A model generated the notes under the pieces. It saw nothing but the letters and a program-made list of their open reading frames with translations. It ran no database searches and had not been told where the DNA came from. The position numbers and the translations under genes are program-made. A DNA stretch of 64,000 bases from Pseudomonas taetrolens. GTDB lineage: Bacteria > Pseudomonadota > Gammaproteobacteria > Pseudomonadales > Pseudomonadaceae. Below are positions 1-8,955 of the stretch, piece by piece (position 1 is the stretch's first letter; each line of letters starts with the position of its first letter). The DNA lies in the NCBI RefSeq assembly GCF_900475285.1, contig NZ_LS483370.1, positions 2,370,001-2,434,000 on the forward strand. The letters run 5' to 3'.

Positions 1-673
1 GCTGGTGATACAGCTCCAGCGGGGAGCCGACCTGTTCGACTTTGCCGGCATTGAGCACCACCACCTTGTCGGCCAGGGTCATGGCTTCTACCTGGTCATG
101 GGTCACGTAGATCATCGTCGCTTGCAGCTCTTTGTGCAGGCGCGCCAGTTCCAGGCGCATTTGTACCCGCAGCGCAGCATCGAGGTTGGACAGCGGTTCG
201 TCGAACAGGAAAATTTTCGGGTTGCGTACAATGGCCCGGCCAATGGCTACACGCTGACGCTGTCCGCCGGACAAATGCTTGGGTTTGCGCTCCAGCAGCG
301 GCGCCAGCTCAAGAATCCGCGCCGCTTCGTTGACCTTTTTCTCGATCTCGACTTTTGGGACGCCCGCCAGGTCGAGGGCAAACGACATGTTTTTGCGCAC
401 GCTCATGTGCGGGTACAAGGCGTAAGTCTGAAACACCATCGCCAGGTCGCGTTTGGCCGGGCTGACCTCGGTGATGTCGCGACCGTCCAGCTCAATGGTG
501 CCGTCGCTGACTTCTTCGAGCCCGGCGATCAGCCGCAGCAGCGTGGACTTGCCGCAGCCCGACGGCCCGACAAATACCACGAACTCGCGGTCATTCACTT
601 CAAGGTCGATCCCTTTGATGATCGAAAAGCCTTCAAAACCCTTTTGCAAATTCTTGATCTTCAGGTTGGCCAT
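1..673 (-). CDS. mtlK: Polyol (mannitol/sorbitol) ABC transporter ATPase, partial
   Basis: This is the cytoplasmic ATPase that energises import of mannitol, sorbitol or arabitol through MtlFG. About 224 residues from the start are visible and the C-terminal part lies off the left edge. Walker [10 protein letters not shown] is at residues 36-44, followed by the Q-loop ([10 protein letters not shown]), the signature LSGGQRQRV, Walker B ([12 protein letters not shown]) and the switch histidine (VTHDQ). These are the features of the MalK/UgpC group of sugar ATPases. The ATG at 673 has a GGAG ribosome site and follows mtlG by 40 bases on the same strand, so it is the last visible gene of the operon. 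The missing C-terminal TOBE-like domain cannot be judged. Confidence 0.93.
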   Translation of the reverse strand, partial: MANLKIKNLQKGFEGFSIIKGIDLEVNDREFVVFVGPSGCGKSTLLRLIAGLEEVSDGTIELDGRDITEVSPAKRDLAMVFQTYALYPHMSVRKNMSFALDLAGVPKVEIEKKVNEAARILELAPLLERKPKHLSGGQRQRVAIGRAIVRNPKIFLFDEPLSNLDAALRVQMRLELARLHKELQATMIYVTHDQVEAMTLADKVVVLNAGKVEQVGSPLELYHQ

Positions 674-713
674 GGTGGGCCTCCAATCGTTGTGTTCATG
701 AAGTGAGCGCGGG

Positions 714-1544
<831 letters not shown>

Positions 1545-1554
1545 GGCGCGGCCC

Positions 1555-2481
1555 TCACGGCTTGTCTGTCAGGTTTTTGCCCAGCATGCGCACCAGAATG
1601 ATGGCGGCAATGTTGGCGATGACCACGGCAATCAAACCACCCGCGGAGGCCATGCCCACGTCGAATTGCACCAGTGCCTGGTTGTAGATCAGGTAGGCGA
1701 GGTTGGTGGAGGCGTAACCGGGGCCACCGTTGGTGGTGGTGAAGATCTCGGCGAACACCGACAGCAAAAAGATGGTTTCGATCATGACCACCACGGCTAT
1801 CGGCCGTGCCAGATGCGGTAGGGTCAGGTGCCAGAAAATCGCAATGGGCCCGGCACCGTCGAGCCTGGCGGCTTCTTTCTGTTCCTGGTCCAGTGACTGC
1901 ATGGCGGTCATCAGGATCAAAATGGCGAAGGGCAGCCATTGCCACGACACAATGATGATGATCGACAGCAGCGGGTAATGGGCCAGCCAGTCGACGGGTT
2001 GGGCGCCGAACAGTTTCCAGACGGCAGCCAGTACGCCGGACACCGGGTGAAAGATCAGGTTTTTCCAGATCAGTGCGCCCACGGTAGGCATGATGAAAAA
2101 TGGCGAGATCAGCAGCACCCGCACAATGCCCCGGCCCATGAATTCACTGGCTTCCAGCAAGGCACTGATCAACACCCCGAGCACGACGCTGATCAGCAGC
2201 ACGCTGCCCACCAGCAACAGGGTATTGGTAGCACCGGGCAGGAACCCGGAGTCGGTGATGAAGTAGGTGAAGTTTTCCAGCCCCACGAACTGGTTTTCAC
2301 CGGGGTACAGCAGGTTGTAGCGAATCAGCGAGAAGTACAGGGTCATGCCCAGCGGTACGATCATCCATAGCAGCAGTAACGCCACTGAAGGCGATACCAG
2401 AAACCAGCCGGGGTTGGACAGCCGAGATTTGCGCACCGGCAGCGGGGCGTCATTCGCTGCAATAACAGTCGAAGTCGTCAT
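1555..2481 (-). CDS. mtlF: Polyol ABC transporter permease MtlF
   Basis: This is the MalF-like partner permease of the mannitol/sorbitol importer, 308 residues. A roughly 25-residue polar N-terminal tail precedes the first membrane segment (LVSPSVALLLLWMIVPLG). The EAA-loop sequence EAARLDGAGP lies in the C-terminal half. It sits between mtlE and mtlG. The 87-base gap to mtlE holds a nested hairpin, while the gap to mtlG is only 10 bases. Pairing with MtlG to form the translocation pore is established for the family; the polyol specificity is inferred from context. Confidence 0.92.
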   Translation of the reverse strand: MTTSTVIAANDAPLPVRKSRLSNPGWFLVSPSVALLLLWMIVPLGMTLYFSLIRYNLLYPGENQFVGLENFTYFITDSGFLPGATNTLLLVGSVLLISVVLGVLISALLEASEFMGRGIVRVLLISPFFIMPTVGALIWKNLIFHPVSGVLAAVWKLFGAQPVDWLAHYPLLSIIIIVSWQWLPFAILILMTAMQSLDQEQKEAARLDGAGPIAIFWHLTLPHLARPIAVVVMIETIFLLSVFAEIFTTTNGGPGYASTNLAYLIYNQALVQFDVGMASAGGLIAVVIANIAAIILVRMLGKNLTDKP

Positions 2482-2514
2482 GGTAAGTACCTGGAAATAG
2501 GCTCAGATCTGACA

Positions 2515-2557
2515 GCAGGAGCGGGCGTACCCAACAGCTGGGCCGCGTTGCTCCTGC
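2515..2557 (-). other. Nested hairpin in the mtlE-mtlF intergenic space
   Basis: Perfect 8-base arms GCAGGAGC (2515-2522) and GCTCCTGC (2550-2557) enclose a second small dyad, CCCA (2530-2533) with TGGG (2539-2542). No T-run follows on the minus strand. It lies between the binding-protein gene and the first permease gene, where other sugar ABC operons (malE-malF) carry stabilising or attenuating hairpins. A role in keeping MtlE mRNA more abundant than permease mRNA is inference. Confidence 0.5.
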
Positions 2558-2568
2558 AGGGGCTGATG

Positions 2569-3879
2569 TTATTTGGGGTAACCGGCCCGTTTCATTTCAC
2601 GCTCGGTGGTTTGTTGGGCGGCACTGAGTGCCTGATCGACGCTGGTCTGGCCGATCAGGGCCGCGCTGAACAACTTGCCGACCTGTGTGCCCACGGCCTG
2701 GAACTCAGGGATGGTCACCAGCTGAATACCGACATAAGGCACGGGCTTGAGGCTTGGGTCTTTCGGGTTCGCCACCTTCAGCGATTCGAGGGTGATTTTG
2801 GCGAAGGGTGCGGCTTTGAGATAAGCGTCGCTGTAGGTTGACGCGCGGGTGCCTGGCGGCACGTTGGCGACTCCGTCTTTTTCAGCGACCAGTGCAGCAT
2901 ATTCGGTGGATGTGGCCCAGGTGCTGAAGGTTCTGGCTGCGTCCTTGGCTTTGGAACTGGTTGGAATGGCCAGCGCCCACGAATACAGCCAGGCACTGCC
3001 CTTGTCGGTGACCTGATGAGGCGCAAAGGTAAAGCCCACATGCTCAGCCACCTTGCTTTGACGGCTGTCGGTGACAAACGAGCCGGCGACACTGGCATCG
3101 ACCCAGATCGCACATTTGCCACTGTTGAACAGCGCCAGGTTTTCGTTGAAGCCATTGCTGGTGGCGCCCGGCGGGCCGGAGTCCTTAAGGGTTTGCACGT
3201 AGAAGTCCAGGGCGTTCTTCCACTCGGGGCCGGTGAACTCGGGTTGCCACTGCTCGTTGAACCAGCGGGCGCCATAGGCATTGGCAATGGTGGTAATCAA
3301 CGCCATATTTTCACCCCAGCCGGCTTTGCCACGCAGACAAATGCCGTACTGCTCTTTTTCGGGATGATGCAGTTGCTTGGCGAACCCGGCGATCTGTTCC
3401 CAGGTCGGGCGCTCGGGCATGCTCAGCCCGGCGTCCTTGAACAGGTCGGTGCGGTAATAGGTCATCGAGCTTTCGGCGTAAAACGGCAGCGCATACAGCG
3501 TGCCCTTGGCCGACAAACCTTCACGCACGGCGGGGAATACATCGTCAATCGCGTAGCTGGCGGGCAAATCGGTCATCGGTTCCAACCAGCCCTTTGCCCC
3601 CCAGAGTGCAGCTTCGTACATGCCAATGGTCAGCACATCGAATTGGCCGCCCTGGGTGGCGATATCAGTGGTCAAGCGTTGCCGTAGCACATTCTCTTCC
3701 AGTACCACCCAGTTGAGCTTGATGTCGGGATGTTCACTCTCGAAGATCTTCGCGAGTTTTTGCATGCGGATCATGTCGCTGTTGTTGACCGTAGCGATGG
3801 TCAAGGTTTGCGCGCCGTAACTGATGCTGCTGAGGGTCATGCACGCGGCAATACCCAGCGCTTTGACAGGCCTGTTCAT
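2569..3879 (-). CDS. mtlE: Polyol ABC transporter periplasmic binding protein MtlE
   Basis: This is the periplasmic solute-binding protein that captures mannitol, sorbitol or arabitol and delivers it to MtlFG. It has 436 residues, a normal size for bacterial extracellular solute-binding family 1. The N-terminus has a Sec signal (basic MNRPVK, hydrophobic core, cleavage near SYGA-QT at about 22-23). The mature part begins TLTIATVNNSDMIRMQKL and contains the family motif PFYAESSMTYYRTDLF. A good AGGAG ribosome site precedes the ATG. It is the first structural gene after mtlR, and the 140-base gap between them contains the probable operon promoter. The catabolic genes (mtlD, xylB and so on) would lie beyond the left edge. 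Confidence 0.93.
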   Translation of the reverse strand: MNRPVKALGIAACMTLSSISYGAQTLTIATVNNSDMIRMQKLAKIFESEHPDIKLNWVVLEENVLRQRLTTDIATQGGQFDVLTIGMYEAALWGAKGWLEPMTDLPASYAIDDVFPAVREGLSAKGTLYALPFYAESSMTYYRTDLFKDAGLSMPERPTWEQIAGFAKQLHHPEKEQYGICLRGKAGWGENMALITTIANAYGARWFNEQWQPEFTGPEWKNALDFYVQTLKDSGPPGATSNGFNENLALFNSGKCAIWVDASVAGSFVTDSRQSKVAEHVGFTFAPHQVTDKGSAWLYSWALAIPTSSKAKDAARTFSTWATSTEYAALVAEKDGVANVPPGTRASTYSDAYLKAAPFAKITLESLKVANPKDPSLKPVPYVGIQLVTIPEFQAVGTQVGKLFSAALIGQTSVDQALSAAQQTTEREMKRAGYPK

Positions 3880-3938
3880 TGAGCACTCCTCTTCGTCGGC
3901 CTCGCGGCGTCTGAAGGACGGTTATTGTTTTTATAGCT

Positions 3939-3955
3939 GCTTGCCTGGAGCAAGC
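3939..3955. promoter_or_regulatory. Dyad in the mtlR-mtlE promoter region
   Basis: GCTTGC (3939-3944) and GCAAGC (3950-3955) form a perfect 6-base dyad with a 5-base spacer, about 60 bases before the mtlE start. A TATAAA-like box adjoins it on the minus strand. It may be part of the mtlE promoter or a regulator site. AraC-family sites are usually direct repeats, so assignment to MtlR is uncertain. Confidence 0.3.
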
Positions 3956-4019
3956 TCGTGGGCCGATTACAGCCCTCAATCTCCGCCGTGACAAATCACT
4001 GGCAACACTCAAATCGATA

Positions 4020-4955
4020 CTATTTTGCACTGCTCGTGCCGGGGCTTTTCAGCGCTATGTTTTGCTCGGTCAAACGCTGTACGGCCAGGCGCCGATAGTG
4101 CGACGGGGTCATGCCTTTAAGTTGTTGAAAACGCCGGTTGAAGTTGGAAATATTGTTGAACCCGGATTCAAAACACACGTCAGTGACATGCTTGCGGCCA
4201 TCGACCAGCAATTCGCAGGATTTGCTGATGCGCAAACGATTGACGAACTCGACGAAACTGCGCCCGGTGGCTTGTTTGAACACCCTGGAAAAGTACGTAG
4301 GTTTCATGCCCATGTGTTCGGCCACTTCTTCCAGCGACAACTCCCGTGCGTAATGGCTGAAAATGTAATCCACGGCCCGGTTGGTACGGTCAATTGTCTG
4401 CTCGTCGGCCAGTTGCACCGCGGTCACCCCGGACAACAATTGATAGTCATCGCAGTCGGCCAGCAACTGCAGCAAGATCAGAAAATGCCCGAGCCGGGTA
4501 ACGCCTGTCGACCCGGCAATGGCCTGCATCAGGTCCGTGGCCTGGCGAATCGTGCGTTTACAGCGAAACTCAATGCCGTAATGCGCCCGCTCCAGCATCG
4601 GGGCCAGGCTTTTGAGTTCGGTAAACACCGAGCTCGCACTGCCCAGCAACTCATCGGTGAAATTCACCAGCATGTCGCGGGTGGGCACCACTTCATCGTC
4701 AGCCACCTGGCTGATCCAGTTGTGGGGCAGGTTGGGGCCGGTGAGAAACAGCGTTTCGGGGTGGAAGTTACCGATATAGTCACCCACAAAGACTTTGCCG
4801 CTGCTGGCCACAATCAAGTGCAGTTCGTATTCCTTGTGAAAGTGCCAGCGCACCAGCGGGCAGGGGAAACCATGCTCACGATAGATGATCGACAGGCCAT
4901 TGTGGTCGTCCATCAGTTCGTAAGACGGGTCTGTAGCTCTGGCGAGTCGCGTCAT
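4020..4955 (-). CDS. mtlR: AraC-family regulator of the mtl operon
   Basis: This is the transcriptional activator expected to switch on mtlEFGK in response to polyols. The N-terminal half is a cupin-like sensing domain (REHGFPCPLVRWHFHKEYE, then IGNFHPETLFLTGPNLPHNW). The C-terminal 100 residues are an AraC double helix-turn-helix: LSLEEVAEHMGMKPTYFSR, then CFESGFNNISNFNRRFQ. The frame is open to a TTG at 5006, which would give 328 residues. I prefer the ATG at 4955 (311 residues) because the extra 17 residues are unlike a domain and the TTG has a poorly spaced Shine-Dalgarno. It lies upstream of mtlE on the same strand and is divergent from cobF. Confidence 0.88.
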   Translation of the reverse strand: MTRLARATDPSYELMDDHNGLSIIYREHGFPCPLVRWHFHKEYELHLIVASSGKVFVGDYIGNFHPETLFLTGPNLPHNWISQVADDEVVPTRDMLVNFTDELLGSASSVFTELKSLAPMLERAHYGIEFRCKRTIRQATDLMQAIAGSTGVTRLGHFLILLQLLADCDDYQLLSGVTAVQLADEQTIDRTNRAVDYIFSHYARELSLEEVAEHMGMKPTYFSRVFKQATGRSFVEFVNRLRISKSCELLVDGRKHVTDVCFESGFNNISNFNRRFQQLKGMTPSHYRRLAVQRLTEQNIALKSPGTSSAK

Positions 4956-5057
4956 GATCCGGGCACTTGTGCTGTTCTTGTACGGCTGATCATGCCGCCT
5001 TCTCAATATTCCTACCAGCTACGACTAAACTTCCTGCTTGTTCGAGGATAAGACCCC

Positions 5058-5813
5058 ATGAAAACACTGTTATTGATCGGCATGGGCGCGGGTGACCCGG
5101 AGCAGATCACCGTGCAGGCCATCAATGCGCTGAATCGTGCATCGGTATTGTTTGTGCTGGACAAAGGCCCGCTCACCGAAGATCTGGTCCGGCTGCGCCT
5201 GGAGATCTGCGAACGTTACATCCGTACGCCGGGTTATCGGCTGGTCCAGGTTGACGACCCGCAGCGCAACAGCGCATCAGCGTCGTATGCCGCAGGGGTT
5301 GAGGACTGGCACGTTCAACGGGCGGAGGTGTTCGCGCAGCTGATTGCAGAGCAACTGGCCGACGGCGAGTGCGGGGCCTTTCTGTTGTGGGGCGAGCCGA
5401 CGTTGTATGACAGCACCTTGCGTATCCTCGATCGGGTGCGGGCCAAGGGCTGCGACGACTTCGACTATCAAGTGATCCCCGGCATCAGCAGCGTCCAGGC
5501 ACTTGCCGCCCGGCATCGCATCCCCCTGAACCTGATCGGCCAACCGATTCGCATCACCACCGGCCGGCGCCTGGTGGCCGAAGACCTGGACAATGTAGTG
5601 GTCATGCTCGATGCCCACTGCGCGTTCGAGGCGTTTATCGATGAAAACGTCGATATCTATTGGGGCGCCTACCTGGGTATCCCTGACGAGCTGCTGATGG
5701 CGGGCAAGCTGGCCGATGTGTGCGAACCGATCAAGCAGCTGCGCAAGGCGGCCAGACTGCGCAAAGGCTGGGTGATGGACACTTACCTGTTACGCAGGCG
5801 GCCTTCGGCATAG
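5058..5813 (+). CDS. cobF: Precorrin-6A synthase (deacetylating) CobF
   Basis: This SAM-dependent methyltransferase of aerobic cobalamin synthesis methylates C-1 of precorrin-5 and releases acetate to give precorrin-6A. The 251-residue protein has the tetrapyrrole methylase fold. It opens with LLLIGMGAGDPEQIT (glycine-rich SAM loop), followed by LLWGEPTLYDST and the region YQVIPGISSVQALAARH. The start is supported by a GAGGATAA ribosome site. It stands apart from the cobW-cobN group about 3 kb downstream. It converges on the glycoside hydrolase gene with only four bases between stop codons, so no terminator fits there. Confidence 0.93.
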   Translation: MKTLLLIGMGAGDPEQITVQAINALNRASVLFVLDKGPLTEDLVRLRLEICERYIRTPGYRLVQVDDPQRNSASASYAAGVEDWHVQRAEVFAQLIAEQLADGECGAFLLWGEPTLYDSTLRILDRVRAKGCDDFDYQVIPGISSVQALAARHRIPLNLIGQPIRITTGRRLVAEDLDNVVVMLDAHCAFEAFIDENVDIYWGAYLGIPDELLMAGKLADVCEPIKQLRKAARLRKGWVMDTYLLRRRPSA

Positions 5814-5817
5814 CGCA

Positions 5818-7023
5818 TTACTCGGCAGAGGATGCCGGACGTGCTGCCAACCGCGCACGGATGGGCTCGAACACACCGGTGGCCCGACGTGGCACAGGAT
5901 CGGGTTGCCGGCGTTCGATGGCCTCCCAATAGGCCCAGGGCACCTTGGCTGTGCCCAGCTCGTAATCCATGCCATCCCAGGTGTCTTCGCGAAAGCTGTA
6001 GAAGGCCCAATGCAATCGGGTCTCGTCCAGCACACTGAGGACGTCTTCCAGGTACTGCCGGCAGTCCGGGAGCCTGCGCATGCAACCGAACTCGCCAACC
6101 ACCAGCCGGTTGACGGGCAACCGGTGCTTTTCGGCCCATTGCACCGGCACCTGCAGATACGAGGCGACGCGTGCTTTGTTCCAAAGACGTTGCTTGCCTG
6201 CAAATTCGACTCTTCCGGGGTAGCGGTAAGGAATCGGACGGTTGATGTTGGGCGCACTGGTGGCGGCATAGGGTTCGTACATGTGCACGCTGTACAGCAC
6301 GTGCGTATCGTCGAGCAGGCCGGGCCAGTATGCAAAGGCGTCAGCTGCGGCGTACCAGCCGGCATCGACCATGATCGGCGTGCGCGAATCCACCCGGCGA
6401 ATCGCGCGGATGACCTGGTTATAGAAGGCCGGCAGGTTGCGTGCGGTCTGTTGGTGGCGGGCATACCAGGTGCGCATGGCCGCGGGCGACGCATGTTCCG
6501 GTAGCCGGGCCTGGCGTTCAGGTGCCGGCTCGTTCACCAGATTGTAGGCGGCCACGGCCGGGTGGTCCTTTAGGGCGCGGGCCAGATCCGTCCAAAATTG
6601 CGCCGATTGATCCCAATAGGTTTTGTCTTGCCACAGCCGGTCATCGAAACGGTCGCCGTTGTTTTGCCGCCAGCGCATGCCCGGCAGCGACAACGGCGTG
6701 ACCACGACCTTGAGCCCCGCCGCCTGGGCCCGGTCCAGCGTGGCCTTGAGCGTTGCCAGATCCGCGGGCATCAGCCCGGTATAGCGGTCTGCCGTGCCCA
6801 GCAGGAAGTCGCGCTGCTGTGGTTGCCATTTGTCATAGGACAGTCGGACCCAGGTGGCGCCATAGCCTTTCAGGGCCTGGAAATAGTCCAGTGAAGGCGG
6901 CAGGCGATTGAAACTGTTGCCGCCGTGTTGCGGTGTGTTCCAGAAATCGATGGTTTCACCGGCCAGGGCGTTACTGTTCAGCAGCATCAGAGCGAGTGCT
7001 GACACCTGCAAGGTTCTAAGCAT
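5818..7023 (-). CDS. Secreted glycoside hydrolase family 5 (cellulase-like)
   Basis: This is a probable secreted beta-glycanase of 401 residues. A Sec signal covers about residues 1-21 (MLRTLQVSALALMLLNSNALA). The rest fits a single (beta/alpha)8 barrel of the GH5/clan A type. It shows YNLVNEP with the putative acid/base Glu165, HMYEP near 247-251, and LVVGEFGC with the putative nucleophile Glu311. No carbohydrate-binding module is visible. It is downstream of a GT4 glycosyltransferase on the same strand with a gap of about 108 bases, so the two may serve one exopolysaccharide or surface glycan. The substrate cannot be named from sequence. Confidence 0.8.
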   Translation of the reverse strand: MLRTLQVSALALMLLNSNALAGETIDFWNTPQHGGNSFNRLPPSLDYFQALKGYGATWVRLSYDKWQPQQRDFLLGTADRYTGLMPADLATLKATLDRAQAAGLKVVVTPLSLPGMRWRQNNGDRFDDRLWQDKTYWDQSAQFWTDLARALKDHPAVAAYNLVNEPAPERQARLPEHASPAAMRTWYARHQQTARNLPAFYNQVIRAIRRVDSRTPIMVDAGWYAAADAFAYWPGLLDDTHVLYSVHMYEPYAATSAPNINRPIPYRYPGRVEFAGKQRLWNKARVASYLQVPVQWAEKHRLPVNRLVVGEFGCMRRLPDCRQYLEDVLSVLDETRLHWAFYSFREDTWDGMDYELGTAKVPWAYWEAIERRQPDPVPRRATGVFEPIRARLAARPASSAE

Positions 7024-7131
7024 GACGTGACTCCTGAGAAGACGGTCCAGGGGTCGAACTTAGTCAGTTGCAGGTAAAGTGTCTGTCAGTCGCGTCCGAA
7101 ACTTCAACGCTGGCCACGTGTTTGTGCAGGT

Positions 7132-8424
7132 TCAAACCGTACGGTTTTTGGCTTCGATCCATTGCGACATGTACTGCGTACTTTTGTGCTGGTGATGACG
7201 CAGCATGGCCCCGGTGAAGTTGTTGCGCCGGTGCTGCTCAAGGTGGGCGCGACAGGCTTCGATGCGTTGTACCAGTGCCGGACCATGAGTCGCTTGCAGG
7301 TAGCGCTCGGTCAACAGGGTCCGGCCGTGCTGCTGGGCCTGATGCCAGGCCTGGGGGTTTTGGTACAGCTCGACGGCGCGGGCTGCAATGGCGCCCGCGC
7401 TTTGCTCGATGGCACCGGCCCACGGCAGGTCGCCGTGCATGCCTTCAGCACCCACGGGGGTGGTGACATTGGGGGTGCCGCAGAGCATGGCGTCGGCGAT
7501 CTTGCCTTTAATGCCCGCGCCAAAACGCAGGGGCGCCAGGCAGATTCGGGCGTTACTCATCACCGCCAGGGCGTCTTCGGCCCAGTTGAGGACATGAAAG
7601 CCTTGAGCCGGGTTATGCAGCGCGGTGGCTTTGGGCGGGGTATAGGCGCCATACACATGCAACTGCGCACCGGGCAGTTGCTGGCGGATCAGCGGCCAGA
7701 TGCTGGTCTTCATCCACAGCACGGAGTCCCAGTTGGGGGCATGGCGGAAATTGCCGATGCTCAGAAAGTGCTGGCGCTGGTCATAGGGCACGAATGTTTC
7801 GGGGACGCTGTCAACCATCAGCGGACACCAGTGCAGCAGGGCCTTGGGCACCTGGAATTGCTCGGTCAGCAGCTCGATTTCGTATTCGGAAATCATCAGG
7901 TTCAGGTCACTGCGGTAGATCGCGGCAATTTCCCGTTGCGCCAGGTCAGTGCCGGCCATCTGCTCAAAGGTTTCGCCCCGGGCCGGGGCGAACAGACTAC
8001 TGAAGTCGTCCTGGTCGGGGGTGTGCTTGAGCCGTGCCTTGAGCTGCTGCTGGCGGGCGTCGCGCAGGCTCTGCAAATCCGAGGTTTCCAGCACGCGCAA
8101 GGCGTTCGGGCAGTGCTTTTCGACGCGCCAGCCGAACTGCTCTTCCATCATGAAGCGGTCGAACAGGACGATGTCCGGCGCCAGTTCGCGAATGAACCCG
8201 TCAAAACTGCTGTTATTCAGCTCGATCGTGACTTCATCGATACCCAGCGCTGCCAAATCAGCCTTGTGTTCGCCAACCCCGGCCGGGCTGCTGAAGGTGA
8301 TCTGCCAGCCGCACTGCAAAAAGCTCTCGATGATTTGCATCATGTGCCCGCCAGCGGCCGAAGAGCGCGGCTCGGGCCACACGTAACCGATAATCAGGAC
8401 ACGGGTAGGGCGAGTGGACGACAT
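7132..8424 (-). CDS. GT4-type glycosyltransferase
   Basis: This 430-residue GT-B glycosyltransferase probably transfers a sugar from a nucleotide donor in the cytoplasm. The N-terminal Rossmann-like half starts VLIIGYVWPEPRSSAAGGHM, with the glycine-rich acceptor-side loop. The C-terminal half has the linker LSIGNFRHAPNWDSV and the donor-binding segment APLRFGAGIKGKIADAMLCG, typical of GT4/Glyco_trans_1_4 proteins. No membrane segment is seen. It precedes the GH5 gene on the same strand. The unusually polar tail after about residue 390 is not recognised. Acceptor and donor are unknown. Confidence 0.75.
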   Translation of the reverse strand: MSSTRPTRVLIIGYVWPEPRSSAAGGHMMQIIESFLQCGWQITFSSPAGVGEHKADLAALGIDEVTIELNNSSFDGFIRELAPDIVLFDRFMMEEQFGWRVEKHCPNALRVLETSDLQSLRDARQQQLKARLKHTPDQDDFSSLFAPARGETFEQMAGTDLAQREIAAIYRSDLNLMISEYEIELLTEQFQVPKALLHWCPLMVDSVPETFVPYDQRQHFLSIGNFRHAPNWDSVLWMKTSIWPLIRQQLPGAQLHVYGAYTPPKATALHNPAQGFHVLNWAEDALAVMSNARICLAPLRFGAGIKGKIADAMLCGTPNVTTPVGAEGMHGDLPWAGAIEQSAGAIAARAVELYQNPQAWHQAQQHGRTLLTERYLQATHGPALVQRIEACRAHLEQHRRNNFTGAMLRHHQHKSTQYMSQWIEAKNRTV

Positions 8425-8500
8425 GAACAGATCCTTGAAGCGCTGAGGCTGAAAAAAAGCGGCAATTAAAACACATATGTACTACGGGTTTGTATGTGCT

Positions 8501-8590
8501 GTAGCCGCTGCCGCTGGCTGCGAGAGGGGGCACAGTCACTCGCTTCTTGAAGGCCCTTCGGCCCTTTTCGCCGTCTGCGGCAGCGGCTGC
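8501..8590. repeat. REP-like imperfect inverted repeat
   Basis: A 14-base arm at 8501-8514 (GTAGCCGCTGCCGC) pairs with 8577-8590 (GCGGCAGCGGCTGC), with one mismatch. A second short dyad with GGCCC runs lies inside. Elements of this kind are frequent extragenic palindromes in Pseudomonas. The rest of 8425-8660 shows no gene. Confidence 0.6.
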
Positions 8591-8664
8591 AAAGATCATG
8601 GGCAGCAGCGGTCGAGTGGCGTGAGGCCGCGTCCGCCACCCATTGACCTGTTACAAAGCACTGC

Positions 8665-8850
8665 GTAGCCTTGCGCGTTCGAGGTTCTTCGCGATGCGAA
8701 GCTAAGAAGGGAACGCGGTAAGCCGCGGCTGCCCCCGCAACTGTAAACGGTCAATTGCCCTGCCAGGCCACTGCTGAACCAGCGGGAAGGCGCAGGGCCG
8801 GTGTCAGCCCAGGTTGATGCCCAGCCGTAAGCCAGGAGACCTGCCTCGTG
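8665..8850 (+). promoter_or_regulatory. Cobalamin riboswitch upstream of cobW-cobN
   Basis: The leader contains the ordered cobalamin-aptamer hallmarks: AAGGGAACGCGGT near 8707-8719, the core GCCCCCGCAACTGT near 8730-8743, and the B12 box AGCCAGGAGACCTGCC at 8830-8845. Downstream, GACCGC (8897-8902) pairs with GCGGTC (8911-8916) as a candidate expression platform about 40 bases before the cobW start. There is no T-run, so translational or Rho-linked control is more likely than intrinsic termination. Adenosylcobalamin binding should reduce expression of the cob genes. Confidence 0.92.
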
Positions 8851-8955
8851 ACAGATTCTTACTTCAACCGGGCGGGGTGATCCGGTGGCGAAGACTGACC
8901 GCGTGCACGTGCGGTCGTCGTCCCGTATGCCCGCCGCTTTGCCAAAGGGCATCCG

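Noticed and set aside
5..706. Plus-strand frame of 233 codons at the left edge
   Set aside because: It is the complement of mtlK, whose minus-strand frame carries all ABC ATPase motifs.
4956..5006. TTG start for mtlR adding 17 residues
   Set aside because: Weak, badly spaced ribosome site and a leader unlike the sensing domain; ATG at 4955 preferred.
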